A stretch of DNA of 64,000 bases. Source: Candidatus Methylomirabilota bacterium. GTDB taxonomy: Bacteria > Methylomirabilota > Methylomirabilia > Rokubacteriales > CSP1-6. The notes under the pieces are model-generated. The model saw nothing but the letters and a program-made list of their open reading frames with translations, was not told the origin of the DNA and ran no database searches. The stretch covers positions 1 through 64,000 of the forward strand of contig DATFYA010000189.1 of assembly GCA_035315345.1 (NCBI GenBank), written 5' to 3'. The position numbers and the translations under genes are program-made. Below, piece after piece: positions 51,724-59,801 of this stretch; position 1 is the first letter of the stretch, and each line of letters begins with the position of its first letter.

Positions 51724-53942
51724 AGATCGCGCGCTGGAAGCTGGCGGTGGGCGTGCTGCTCACCCTCGCGCTGCTCGCGCTCTCGCTGCCGTGGGGCGCG
51801 GACCTCGGCTGGGCCTACCTGGCGAGCCGTCAGTACACGCAGGCGCGGGACGTCTTCACCGAGGCGCTCCGCGGCGAGCCGGGCGACGCCAATCTCTGGG
51901 TCGGCCTCGCGTCGGCGTACGAGGCGCTCGGCGATCCCGATCGGCAGATCACGGCGCTCGTGGCCGCGGCGGAGCGCGCGCCGCGCCGCCGGGACCTGCT
52001 GCTGAATCTGGCCGACGTGTACGAGTGGAACAAGAATCCGGCCGCGGCGGCGACCGTGCTGGAGCGGCTGACCGCGGAGCCGCATCCCGACGACGGGCCG
52101 TTGCTCGAGCGCCTCCTGACCGCATATCTCTGGAGCGGAGACTACGAGCGACAGCTGGCGGTGCTGCGCAAGCTCGTCGCTCTCACTCCGTCCGATCCGT
52201 CGGCGGTCCTCGAGCTGACCACCGCGGCCCGCAACCTGAATCGCCAGGACGAAGCCGCCGCCGTGCTCGAGGCGTACGTCCACCGCCGCCCCACCGATCC
52301 GGACGCGCGTCGCTGGCTGGCCCAGCTGTACGACTCGATCGGGCAGGGGGATCGCGCGGTCGAGCAGTGGAAGGTCCTGGCCCGGCTCGACCCGAAGGAT
52401 GTCGAGGCCCGCGACCGGCTGCTGCCCGCTCCCGGCGGCGCAGCGCAGGTCGAGGAGATCGCCCTGCTCGAGCGCCAGCGTGCGGCCGATCCGCGGGACG
52501 AGACCGCGCGGCGGCAGCTGGTCGCGCGGTACCGGGCCCGCGGCGACGGACCGCGGGCCCTCGAGGTGCAGCGGGAGCTGGCCGCGCTCCGCCCGCGCGA
52601 CGCCGACGTCCTGGTGGAGCTGGGACGGCTGCTCGTCGAGCAGGACCGGGGTCCGGAGGCCATCGGCGCCTACGAGCGGGCGGTGGAGATCGCCCCGTCG
52701 CGCACGGACGCCGCGCTGGCGCTGGCCCAGCTCTACGAGTGGTCGAGCGACCCGCGCCGCGCGCTGGCGCTCCTCCAGCGGGTGGCGCGCGAGCGGCCGG
52801 GCGACCGGGCCCTGCAGCAGCGCGTGGCGGCGCTGGCCCAGGGCGCCGGCGACCCGAGCGAGACGGTGGCCGCGCTCGACCGCCTCGCCGCGCTCTCGCC
52901 GAGCGACGACCGGTACGCGCGACAGGCGATCGAGGCCCTGGTGGGCGCCAACCGCATGGGCGACGCGATCGCGCGTCAGCGTCGCCTCGTCGAGGGGAAC
53001 CCGGGCGCGATCGCGGACGCGCTGCGGCTGGCCCAGCTCTACGAGTGGAACAACCAGGAGCGCGAGGCCATCGCGGTCTACGAGGCGCTCGATCGCCGCG
53101 GCGCGCTGCCCGAGGCCGCCCTCGTGCGCCTCGGCGAGCTGTATCGCTTCCAGGACCGCCCGGCCGATTTCCTGCGCGAGGCCGAGCGTCGGCTCGCGCG
53201 CCGACCCGACGACGCGGCGCTGCGCGAGGCGGCCGCGCAGGCCGCCGAGGGCCTCGGGCGGCTGCAGGACGCGCTGCGGCTGCTCCAGCCGCTCGTCGAG
53301 CGACGTCCGCTCGACGAGCCCTTCGTGCTGCGCTACCTGGCGCTCGCCGCGCAGGCCGGGCGCGTGGACGAAGGCCTCCGCGTGCACCGGCGCTTCGCGC
53401 CCTCCGCGGGTCCGAGCTATCGCGTGAAGGTCGCCAAGGTCTTCACCGATCTCGGTCGCTATCCCGAGGCGATCGCGGAGTACGAGGCGGTGCTGGCCGC
53501 TTCCGACGGCCGCGGACCGGAGGCGATCGAGGCGCGGCTGGCCCTCGCCCAGCTCTACGACTGGACGGGTGCCGGCGACGCCGCGCTCCGGCAGTGGGAG
53601 AGCGTCATGCGCGCCCGGCCTCGCGACGCGCAGGCCCTCCGCGAGGTCGGCCGCCGGAGCCTCGCGATGTCGCGCAACGACGTCGCGCTACGCGCCTATC
53701 GCGGGCTCCTCGAGCTGCAGCCCGATGACGCGGAGGCCCTCAAGCGCGCGGGCCAGCTCATGGCCTGGAGCCACGACGCGCCCGGCGCGCGCACCGCGCT
53801 GGAGCGATTCAATCGCGTGAAGGGCGGCGACTACGAGGTCCACTACCTGCTCGCCGAGCTGTACTCGGCCGATCACCACGACGAGCGGGCGCGCGCCGAG
53901 TACGAGCGCGCCCTCCGGCTGCTGCCGCCCCGATCCCGGTGA
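51720..53942 (+). CDS. pelB: PelB N-terminal part as a separate protein: membrane-anchored TPR scaffold
   Basis: The 740-residue protein has one N-terminal membrane helix (~7-25) and then about 18-20 TPR-like repeats covering the rest. Recurring 'LAQLYEWssdprrAl' units are typical of PelB. In Pseudomonas the TPR region binds PelA and feeds the polymer to the outer-membrane pore. This chain ends after the TPR region, and the barrel is encoded by the next gene. The two lengths together (740+491) are close to the 1193 residues of PelB. GTG 51720 overlaps the pelA stop. Confidence 0.85.
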   Translation: MKIARWKLAVGVLLTLALLALSLPWGADLGWAYLASRQYTQARDVFTEALRGEPGDANLWVGLASAYEALGDPDRQITALVAAAERAPRRRDLLLNLADVYEWNKNPAAAATVLERLTAEPHPDDGPLLERLLTAYLWSGDYERQLAVLRKLVALTPSDPSAVLELTTAARNLNRQDEAAAVLEAYVHRRPTDPDARRWLAQLYDSIGQGDRAVEQWKVLARLDPKDVEARDRLLPAPGGAAQVEEIALLERQRAADPRDETARRQLVARYRARGDGPRALEVQRELAALRPRDADVLVELGRLLVEQDRGPEAIGAYERAVEIAPSRTDAALALAQLYEWSSDPRRALALLQRVARERPGDRALQQRVAALAQGAGDPSETVAALDRLAALSPSDDRYARQAIEALVGANRMGDAIARQRRLVEGNPGAIADALRLAQLYEWNNQEREAIAVYEALDRRGALPEAALVRLGELYRFQDRPADFLREAERRLARRPDDAALREAAAQAAEGLGRLQDALRLLQPLVERRPLDEPFVLRYLALAAQAGRVDEGLRVHRRFAPSAGPSYRVKVAKVFTDLGRYPEAIAEYEAVLAASDGRGPEAIEARLALAQLYDWTGAGDAALRQWESVMRARPRDAQALREVGRRSLAMSRNDVALRAYRGLLELQPDDAEALKRAGQLMAWSHDAPGARTALERFNRVKGGDYEVHYLLAELYSADHHDERARAEYERALRLLPPRSR

Positions 53943-55414
53943 GCGACGCGATCCGGCTTCGGTCCGGCTGGCGCGGCGGGCTCCTCGCCCTCCTGCTCCT
54001 CGCCGGCTCGGCCTCGGCGGTCTCCGGGCAGACGCCGGAGGCCGGCGGGCCCGCGCCCGAAGCGCCGACCGCGGATCCGGTCGAGACCGAGGCGATGCGG
54101 GCGCGCATCCTGGTGCGGCTCGGGCGGGTGGAGGAGGCGCTGGCCGCCTATCGCGCGCTGCTCTCGCGTCGCCCCGACGATCGCTCGCTGCGCGAGGAGT
54201 ACGCGGAGCTGCTGGCCGACGTGGGCCTGATGGACGAGGCGGCCGCCGCGCTCGACCGGTACCTGGCCGACGATCCCACGTCGGAGCGCCTGCGGCGGCT
54301 CCGCGCCCGCGTCGATCTCGCGCGCGGCGCGCCCGCCGAGGCGGGCCGCCGGCTCGACGCGCTCGCGCGCGAGCGGCCGGCCGACGCGGGCCTCACCGCC
54401 GATCTCGCCGCCGCGGAGCTGGCCGCGGGACGGTGGAGCCGGGCGCGGGATCTGTACGGCCGGCTGCTCGAGGCCCACCCCGAGGACCGGGACCTGCTGC
54501 TGGCCCATCGAGAGATCGTCTACGCGCACGCGCCGCGCTTCGAGCTGGGGCACTACTCGCTGCTGCAGCAGTCGGCCACCCAGCACGTCGAGGAGGCGGT
54601 GTGGGTCGGTTGGCTGGCCGACCGCTGGTGGCTCCGGGCCGGCTCCCGCTACGGGACCTATCACCAGGATCACTCCGAGAGCCAGAACGCGTTCACCGAG
54701 GAGATCGGCACCGTGCTCGCCGCGCTCGGCTTCCAGGCCACGCGGGCGGTGACGGTGTGGGCCGGGCCCGAGGAGTCGCGGCGGCGCGAGAGCATCTTCC
54801 GCACCACCGGCCGGCTCGGCGCGCTGTACGACGACGCGCGCGCCACCACTGCGATCCTCGACATCGCGATCCGCGAGCTGCTCACCAATCCGGTCTCGGC
54901 GGTGCCGCTCAACGGCACCACGGATCGGGTGACGGTGGACGTGGCCCGGCGCATCCTGACCCCGGTGGTGCTGGGCCTCCACTACGACTTCCGCCACTAC
55001 CGCGCCTCCCACCAGGATCTCGGCAATCGCTGGGAAGCGGCGGCGCGCGCGGAGATCGAGCTGGTGCGGACCCGCGTGCAGGTGACCCTGATCCCGCAGG
55101 TGTTCTTCTCCCAGTACACGCCGACCGCGGATAGCCCCCTGCGCGACCAGGTCGTGTTCATCCGGCGCGAGGACATCGTGGCCCTCGGCGGCCTCGTGGG
55201 CTGGGACGTCACCTCCGCGCTGCGGGTGCAGGCCGGCGCGGTCGGGCGGCGCGATCTCCATCGCGCGCTGACGTCGTACGAGGTCACCGGCGAGGGCCGC
55301 TGGCGAATTCGTCCCTGGCTGGACGCACGCGTGCTCTATACTCGGAACACCGAATCGACCACGGTCGGAGGCGAGGAGCAGTCGTTCCTCGGCCGTCTCG
55401 AGATCCGATACTGA
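53939..55414 (+). CDS. pelB: PelB C-terminal part as a separate protein: outer-membrane beta-barrel with short TPR region
   Basis: The 491-residue protein has its own signal peptide (~1-30, ending VSGQ). Two or three TPR-like units follow (~50-190). The last 300 residues have alternating patterns and aromatic girdles as in beta-barrels, ending in the outer-membrane signature aromatic residue (RLEIRY). This is the PelB export pore. The signal peptide shows that the gene is a true independent unit and not a frameshift product. GTG 53939 overlaps the previous stop. Confidence 0.82.
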   Translation: MSDAIRLRSGWRGGLLALLLLAGSASAVSGQTPEAGGPAPEAPTADPVETEAMRARILVRLGRVEEALAAYRALLSRRPDDRSLREEYAELLADVGLMDEAAAALDRYLADDPTSERLRRLRARVDLARGAPAEAGRRLDALARERPADAGLTADLAAAELAAGRWSRARDLYGRLLEAHPEDRDLLLAHREIVYAHAPRFELGHYSLLQQSATQHVEEAVWVGWLADRWWLRAGSRYGTYHQDHSESQNAFTEEIGTVLAALGFQATRAVTVWAGPEESRRRESIFRTTGRLGALYDDARATTAILDIAIRELLTNPVSAVPLNGTTDRVTVDVARRILTPVVLGLHYDFRHYRASHQDLGNRWEAAARAEIELVRTRVQVTLIPQVFFSQYTPTADSPLRDQVVFIRREDIVALGGLVGWDVTSALRVQAGAVGRRDLHRALTSYEVTGEGRWRIRPWLDARVLYTRNTESTTVGGEEQSFLGRLEIRY

Positions 55415-55419
55415 CCGAC

Positions 55420-55980
55420 ATGCGGCCGAGAGTGATGCTGTTGATGGCGGCGCTGCTCACCGCGCTCGGATGCGCGAGCGCGGTGCAGGAGTGGGTGAAG
55501 CCCGGCGCGGCGAGGCCCAGCCGGGTCGCGGTCCTGCCGTTCGAGAACCAGACCGCGGCCCTGCGGGCGGGACAGGCTGCGTCCGATCTCCTCGTCTCCG
55601 AGCTGCTGGCGACCGGCGCGTTCGCGGTGATGGACCCGAGCGAGGTCGCCGATCTGCTTCGCCGCGACAACCTGGATCCCGCGGATGCGGCGCGTCTGCC
55701 CTCGGCGCAGCGGGTGGGCCGGCTCCTGCAGGTGAGCCACGTGCTGCAGGGCTCGGTGACCGAGTATCGCTACAAGCCCGGGCTCTCCGAGACGCCCGCG
55801 GTGGGCCTGACCGCCCGGCTCGTCGAGGTCACCTCGGGCGAGGTGGTGTGGACCGCGAGCTACGCGCGGGTCGGCACGTCCTGGTTCCGCGAGGATGGCC
55901 TCGCGCGCGTCGCGCAACAGGTCACGCACGAGATGGCCGCCTACCTGACCGGCGCCCTGGGCGACGCCCGAGCCCGGTAA
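55420..55980 (+). CDS. pelC: PelC outer-membrane lipoprotein
   Basis: The 186-residue lipoprotein has the lipobox ALGC with Cys18, followed by a CsgG/TolB-N-like alpha/beta fold starting VAVLPFENQTAALRAG. PelC in Pseudomonas is a dodecameric ring on the periplasmic face of the outer membrane that funnels Pel toward PelB. Size (172 in Pseudomonas), lipobox and position between pelB and pelD all match. Confidence 0.87.
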   Translation: MRPRVMLLMAALLTALGCASAVQEWVKPGAARPSRVAVLPFENQTAALRAGQAASDLLVSELLATGAFAVMDPSEVADLLRRDNLDPADAARLPSAQRVGRLLQVSHVLQGSVTEYRYKPGLSETPAVGLTARLVEVTSGEVVWTASYARVGTSWFREDGLARVAQQVTHEMAAYLTGALGDARAR

Positions 55981-55987
55981 GCGCCGG

Positions 55988-57340
55988 GTGGCCGGGCCCA
56001 TCCGTCGTCCGCCCGTGTACCTCGTCGAGCTGGGCGCGGGCCTCCTCGCTCTCGTGGTCCTGAACGTCCTGCTCGCGCCCGGCGATCCGGGCCTGCTCGG
56101 CGTGCAGCCGCATCCCGCGCTCCTGTTGATCGCGATCGTGGCCTCGCGCCACGGATTGCGCGCGGGCCTCGTGAGCGGACTGGTCACCGCGGCGGCGATC
56201 GCGGGGTGCATCGTCGCACGCCTGGACCACGTGAGCTGGACCGAGCTGCGAACGCTGCACCACTACGTCACCCCGCTCCTGCTGCTGGCCACCGGCTTCG
56301 CCCTCGGAGCGCTGCGGGAGGCGCACCTCCGCGAGACGCGCGCGGTGGAAGCGCGGGTGGCCTCGCTCGAGCAGGAGCTGGCCGATCAGGCCGTCCGCTT
56401 CATGGCCGCCACCGAGGCCAAGCACGAGCTCGAGCGGCGCGTGGCCGACGAGCGCGCCTCCCTGTCCAGCCTCTACACCGCCGCCCGTGCGCTCGAGACG
56501 CTGGAGGCGGATCGCCTCTACCCGGCGATCGCCCTCACCGCGCGCCGCTTCCTGCAGGCCGACGCCTGCCAGTGCTACGCTCTCGAGGGCGACCTCCTGC
56601 GGCTGCGCGCGGCGGAGGGATCGCCGCCCGACCGATCGGAGATCCGGCCCGACGAGGGGCTGGTCGGCCTGGCCATCCGGCTCGGGCGGCCGGTGAGCGT
56701 TCGCGACCAGAGCCAGCACGCCTCGGTCGAGGACCTCGCCAGCGCGAGCCTGCTCATGGCCGCGCCGCTCGTCGCCGACGGCGGGGCATTGCTCGGCTGC
56801 GTCACCGTGACCGCGCTGCCGTTCCTGCGCCTGACCCCGGTCGCGCTCGACCGGCTCGGCCTGGTGGCGGACTGGGGAGCGCGGGCGCTCGAGAACGCGC
56901 GCGCGCACGAGCGGGCGCGTGCCCGCACCATCGAGGACGAGCTGGTGCGCGCCTACACCTACGCCTACTACCAGCGCCGCATCCACGAGGAGGAGGTGCG
57001 CGCGGATCGCTACGGCCGTCCCCTCTCGGTGCTGATCTTCCGCATCCACCGCTACGGGGCGGTGGATGCGGCGCGACGGGCCGAGCTGGGACGCGTGCTG
57101 TCGATGGTGTTCTCGCGCACGCTCCGCGACGTCGACATCGTCTGCCGCTACGCCACCGAGGATTCGTTCGCGATCATCCTGCCGGAGACCGCGCCGGCGC
57201 GCGCCGAGATCGTGCTCGATCGCCTGTCCCGCGAGATCGCCAACTTCCACTTCGCCCCGTACGCCGACGAGGCGCAGGATCTCGAGTTCTCGACCCGCGT
57301 GCTCGCGGTGCGCGAGCGGCCCGGCGGAGTCGCCTCCTGA
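55988..57340 (+). CDS. pelD: PelD c-di-GMP receptor (membrane, GAF, degenerate GGDEF)
   Basis: The 450-residue protein has four membrane segments (~12-110), a coiled coil (~115-170; ARVASLEQELADQ), a GAF domain (~170-315) and a degenerate GGDEF domain (~325-445). The active GGDEF motif is replaced by ATEDSF. The inhibitory-site motif is kept as Arg380-Asp-Val-Asp383 at the normal distance from it. In Pseudomonas c-di-GMP binds this RxxD site of PelD and turns on Pel synthesis. GTG 55988 lies 8 bp after the pelC stop. Its stop overlaps the CTG of pelE. Confidence 0.9.
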   Translation: MAGPIRRPPVYLVELGAGLLALVVLNVLLAPGDPGLLGVQPHPALLLIAIVASRHGLRAGLVSGLVTAAAIAGCIVARLDHVSWTELRTLHHYVTPLLLLATGFALGALREAHLRETRAVEARVASLEQELADQAVRFMAATEAKHELERRVADERASLSSLYTAARALETLEADRLYPAIALTARRFLQADACQCYALEGDLLRLRAAEGSPPDRSEIRPDEGLVGLAIRLGRPVSVRDQSQHASVEDLASASLLMAAPLVADGGALLGCVTVTALPFLRLTPVALDRLGLVADWGARALENARAHERARARTIEDELVRAYTYAYYQRRIHEEEVRADRYGRPLSVLIFRIHRYGAVDAARRAELGRVLSMVFSRTLRDVDIVCRYATEDSFAIILPETAPARAEIVLDRLSREIANFHFAPYADEAQDLEFSTRVLAVRERPGGVAS

Positions 57341-58305
57341 GCTCCACCGTCGCCTTCGCCCTGGCCTGGCTCGCCGAGCTGATCGCGCTGTCCGGCGCGG
57401 TGCTCGGATGGTGGCTCGCCGCCCTCGGCGCGCACCTGGCCGCCGCGCTCCTGGTCGAGCGGAGCCGGCGGCGGGATCGTCCCGACGCGCGCTTCCTGGC
57501 CGCGGCCCTGGTGCTGGCGCTGCCGGGGCTGGGGCTCGCCGGCATCGGGGCGATCGCGCTCTGGCAGCGGCGGGCCGCCCCGTCGGGGCTCTACGCGGGG
57601 GCGCACGCGGAGATGGCCGAGCTGCCCGGACCCGGGCAGGCGCCCGAGCCGGTGGACCGCGTGTTCGAGTGGCTGCAGGCCCAGGTGTCGGTGCAGCCGG
57701 TGGCGGACCTCATCCGCTCGGCCGATCCGCGGACCCAGCGCTGGGGCGTGGGCCTGCTGGCCCGGCGCGGGGACGCCGCCTCGGTCGCGCTGCTGCGCGA
57801 GGCCCTGCAGGCGCCCGACCGGGATACCCAGATCGCCGCCTCCGGGGCCCTGCAGCGCGTGGAGGAGCGCCTCGTGGGCCGGATCGGCCAGACGGAGGAG
57901 GGGCGGCGCGGGGAGCCCGATTCCCCCGAGCGCCAGCTCGCGCACGGCGACGCGTGCGCGGCCTACCAGGCCAGCGGCATCCTGGATCCGACCATGGGCC
58001 GCCACTGGCTCGGCGAGGCGGAGACCGCGTACCGCCGCGCATGGGCGTTGCGGCCGGGCTGGCCGTCGGCGGCGCGCGCGCTCGCGCGCGTGCTGCTCGC
58101 GCGAGACGAGGTCGACGAGGCCGAGGCGCTCGCGCGCGAAGCGCGGGGCCGTGAGCCGTCCGGCGAGGCCGACCTGCTGCTCTCCGAGATCCTCTTCCGC
58201 CAACGGCGGTGGCGCGACCTCCTCGCCCTCGCGCGCGAGGCGGCGGCCGCCGGGCGCGCCGACGAGACGCTGCGCTGGTGGGCGGGGGAGGAGCCGGCGG
58301 CGTGA
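57337..58305 (+). CDS. pelE: PelE-like membrane protein with TPR-like region, probable CTG start
   Basis: The 322-residue protein has two N-terminal membrane helices (~4-35 and ~50-70), a linker, and a helical TPR-like C-terminal part (~95-310; HWLGEAETAYRRAWALRPGWPSAARAL). PelE of Pseudomonas has the same plan and forms the inner-membrane synthase complex with PelDFG. No ATG, GTG or TTG lies before the first helix. A CTG at 57337 has GGAG 7 nt upstream and overlaps the pelD stop as CTGA. An in-frame GTG near residue 20 would remove half of the first helix. Confidence 0.78.
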   Translation: MSSTVAFALAWLAELIALSGAVLGWWLAALGAHLAAALLVERSRRRDRPDARFLAAALVLALPGLGLAGIGAIALWQRRAAPSGLYAGAHAEMAELPGPGQAPEPVDRVFEWLQAQVSVQPVADLIRSADPRTQRWGVGLLARRGDAASVALLREALQAPDRDTQIAASGALQRVEERLVGRIGQTEEGRRGEPDSPERQLAHGDACAAYQASGILDPTMGRHWLGEAETAYRRAWALRPGWPSAARALARVLLARDEVDEAEALAREARGREPSGEADLLLSEILFRQRRWRDLLALAREAAAAGRADETLRWWAGEEPAA

Positions 58306-59795
58306 GCGCGCCCGGCGCCGACATCTGTCTCATCCTCGAGGGCACCTATCCGTTCGTGACCGGCGGGGTGTCGGCGTGGATCCACCAGCTGGTCGGGGCG
58401 CTGCCCGAGCTGCGCTTCGCGATCTTCCACATCTCGGCCACGCAGGGCGAGGCGCACGAGCCGCGCTACCGGCTGCCGCCCAACGTGGTGAGCCTGGTCG
58501 ACGTGGGCATCCACGGTGGCGACGAGCCGGCGGTGAGCGGGGAGAGCCTGTCCGCGGACGCGTGGGACTCCATGTGGCGCTATCACGAGGAATTGAAGGC
58601 GGGCCGGTCCGACGGCCTCGGCGAGCTGCTCCACGGCGTGTGCCCGCGCCCCGGCACGGGCCCGTCGGTCCACGACTTCATCTACGGCAAGCCGTCGTGG
58701 CAGATCGTCCGTCGCCTGTACGAGGAGCGGGCGCCCGACATCTCGTTCCTGGACTATTTCTGGACGTGGCGCTTCACGCACCTGCCCATCTTCCGCCTGC
58801 TGCATGCGGCGGTGCCCGAGGCTTCCGTGTACCACACCGTCTCCACCGGCTGGGCCGGCTTCGTGGCCGCGACCCAGCGGCTGCGGCGGCATCGGCCGAT
58901 GCTGCTCACCGAGCACGGCATCTACTCGCGCGAGCGGCGCATGGAGATCGACCAGGCCGAGTGGATCTACGTGCAGCGGCAGGCGCCGATGACCCTGTCC
59001 GCCGGTCCCGCGTATTTCAAGGAGCTGTGGGCCCGGCTGTTCGATCGGCTGTCGCGCATCACCTACGCGCACGCCGACCGGATCGTGACGATCTTCGAGG
59101 GCAACCGCCAGGCCCAGATCCGCGACGGGGCCGACCCGGCCAAGACCCTGGTGGTGCCGAACGGCGTCGACCTGGAGCCCTTCGCGGCGCTGCCGCGGAC
59201 CGAGCCGGCGCCGGGCGAGTTCCGCATCGGCTTCGTGGGCCGCGTGGTGCCGATCAAGGACGTGAAGACGTTCATCCGCGCGGTCAAGATCGTGACCGGC
59301 GACGTGCCGGGGGCGCGGGCGGTGATCGCGGGCCCGGGCGACGAGGACCCGGAGTACCTCGCGGAGTGCCGGAGCCTGGCCGCGACCCTCGGGATCACGG
59401 ATCGCATCGAGTTCACCGGACGCGTGGACGTCAAGCAGATCTACTCGCGCATCGACGTGCTGGTGCTGACCAGCATCTCGGAGGGGCTGCCGCTGGTGAT
59501 CCTGGAGGCGGCCGCCGCGGGCGTCCCGCTGGTGTCCACCGACGTGGGGGCCTGCCGTGAGCTGCTCGAGGGCCGCGAGCCGGCGGATCGGGCGCTGGGG
59601 GCGAGCGGGCTCGTGACCGGCCTGGCCGACCCGGGCGCGACCGCGCAGGCCATCGTGAGCCTGGCGCGCGACCCGGGCCTGCGGGAGGAGATGGGCCGGG
59701 CCGCCCGGGCCCGCGTGCGCGCGCACTACCAGGAGGCGGACTTGATCCGCCGCTACCGGGAGATCTACCGCGGCCTCATCGCGGCGGGCGGCTAG
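58302..59795 (+). CDS. pelF: PelF glycosyltransferase (GT4)
   Basis: The 497-residue cytosolic transferase has the PelF hallmark near the start (EGTYPFVTGGVSAWIHQL, ~11-28), LLTEHGIYSRER, and the GT-B nucleotide-sugar site with GRVVPIKD and EGLPLVILEA (E-x7-E). It polymerises GalNAc/GlcNAc from UDP-sugars at the inner membrane with PelDEG. GTG 58302 overlaps the pelE stop. Length and motifs agree with Pseudomonas PelF (507 residues). Confidence 0.95.
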   Translation: MSAPGADICLILEGTYPFVTGGVSAWIHQLVGALPELRFAIFHISATQGEAHEPRYRLPPNVVSLVDVGIHGGDEPAVSGESLSADAWDSMWRYHEELKAGRSDGLGELLHGVCPRPGTGPSVHDFIYGKPSWQIVRRLYEERAPDISFLDYFWTWRFTHLPIFRLLHAAVPEASVYHTVSTGWAGFVAATQRLRRHRPMLLTEHGIYSRERRMEIDQAEWIYVQRQAPMTLSAGPAYFKELWARLFDRLSRITYAHADRIVTIFEGNRQAQIRDGADPAKTLVVPNGVDLEPFAALPRTEPAPGEFRIGFVGRVVPIKDVKTFIRAVKIVTGDVPGARAVIAGPGDEDPEYLAECRSLAATLGITDRIEFTGRVDVKQIYSRIDVLVLTSISEGLPLVILEAAAAGVPLVSTDVGACRELLEGREPADRALGASGLVTGLADPGATAQAIVSLARDPGLREEMGRAARARVRAHYQEADLIRRYREIYRGLIAAGG

Positions 59796-59801
59796 CACGC
59801 G

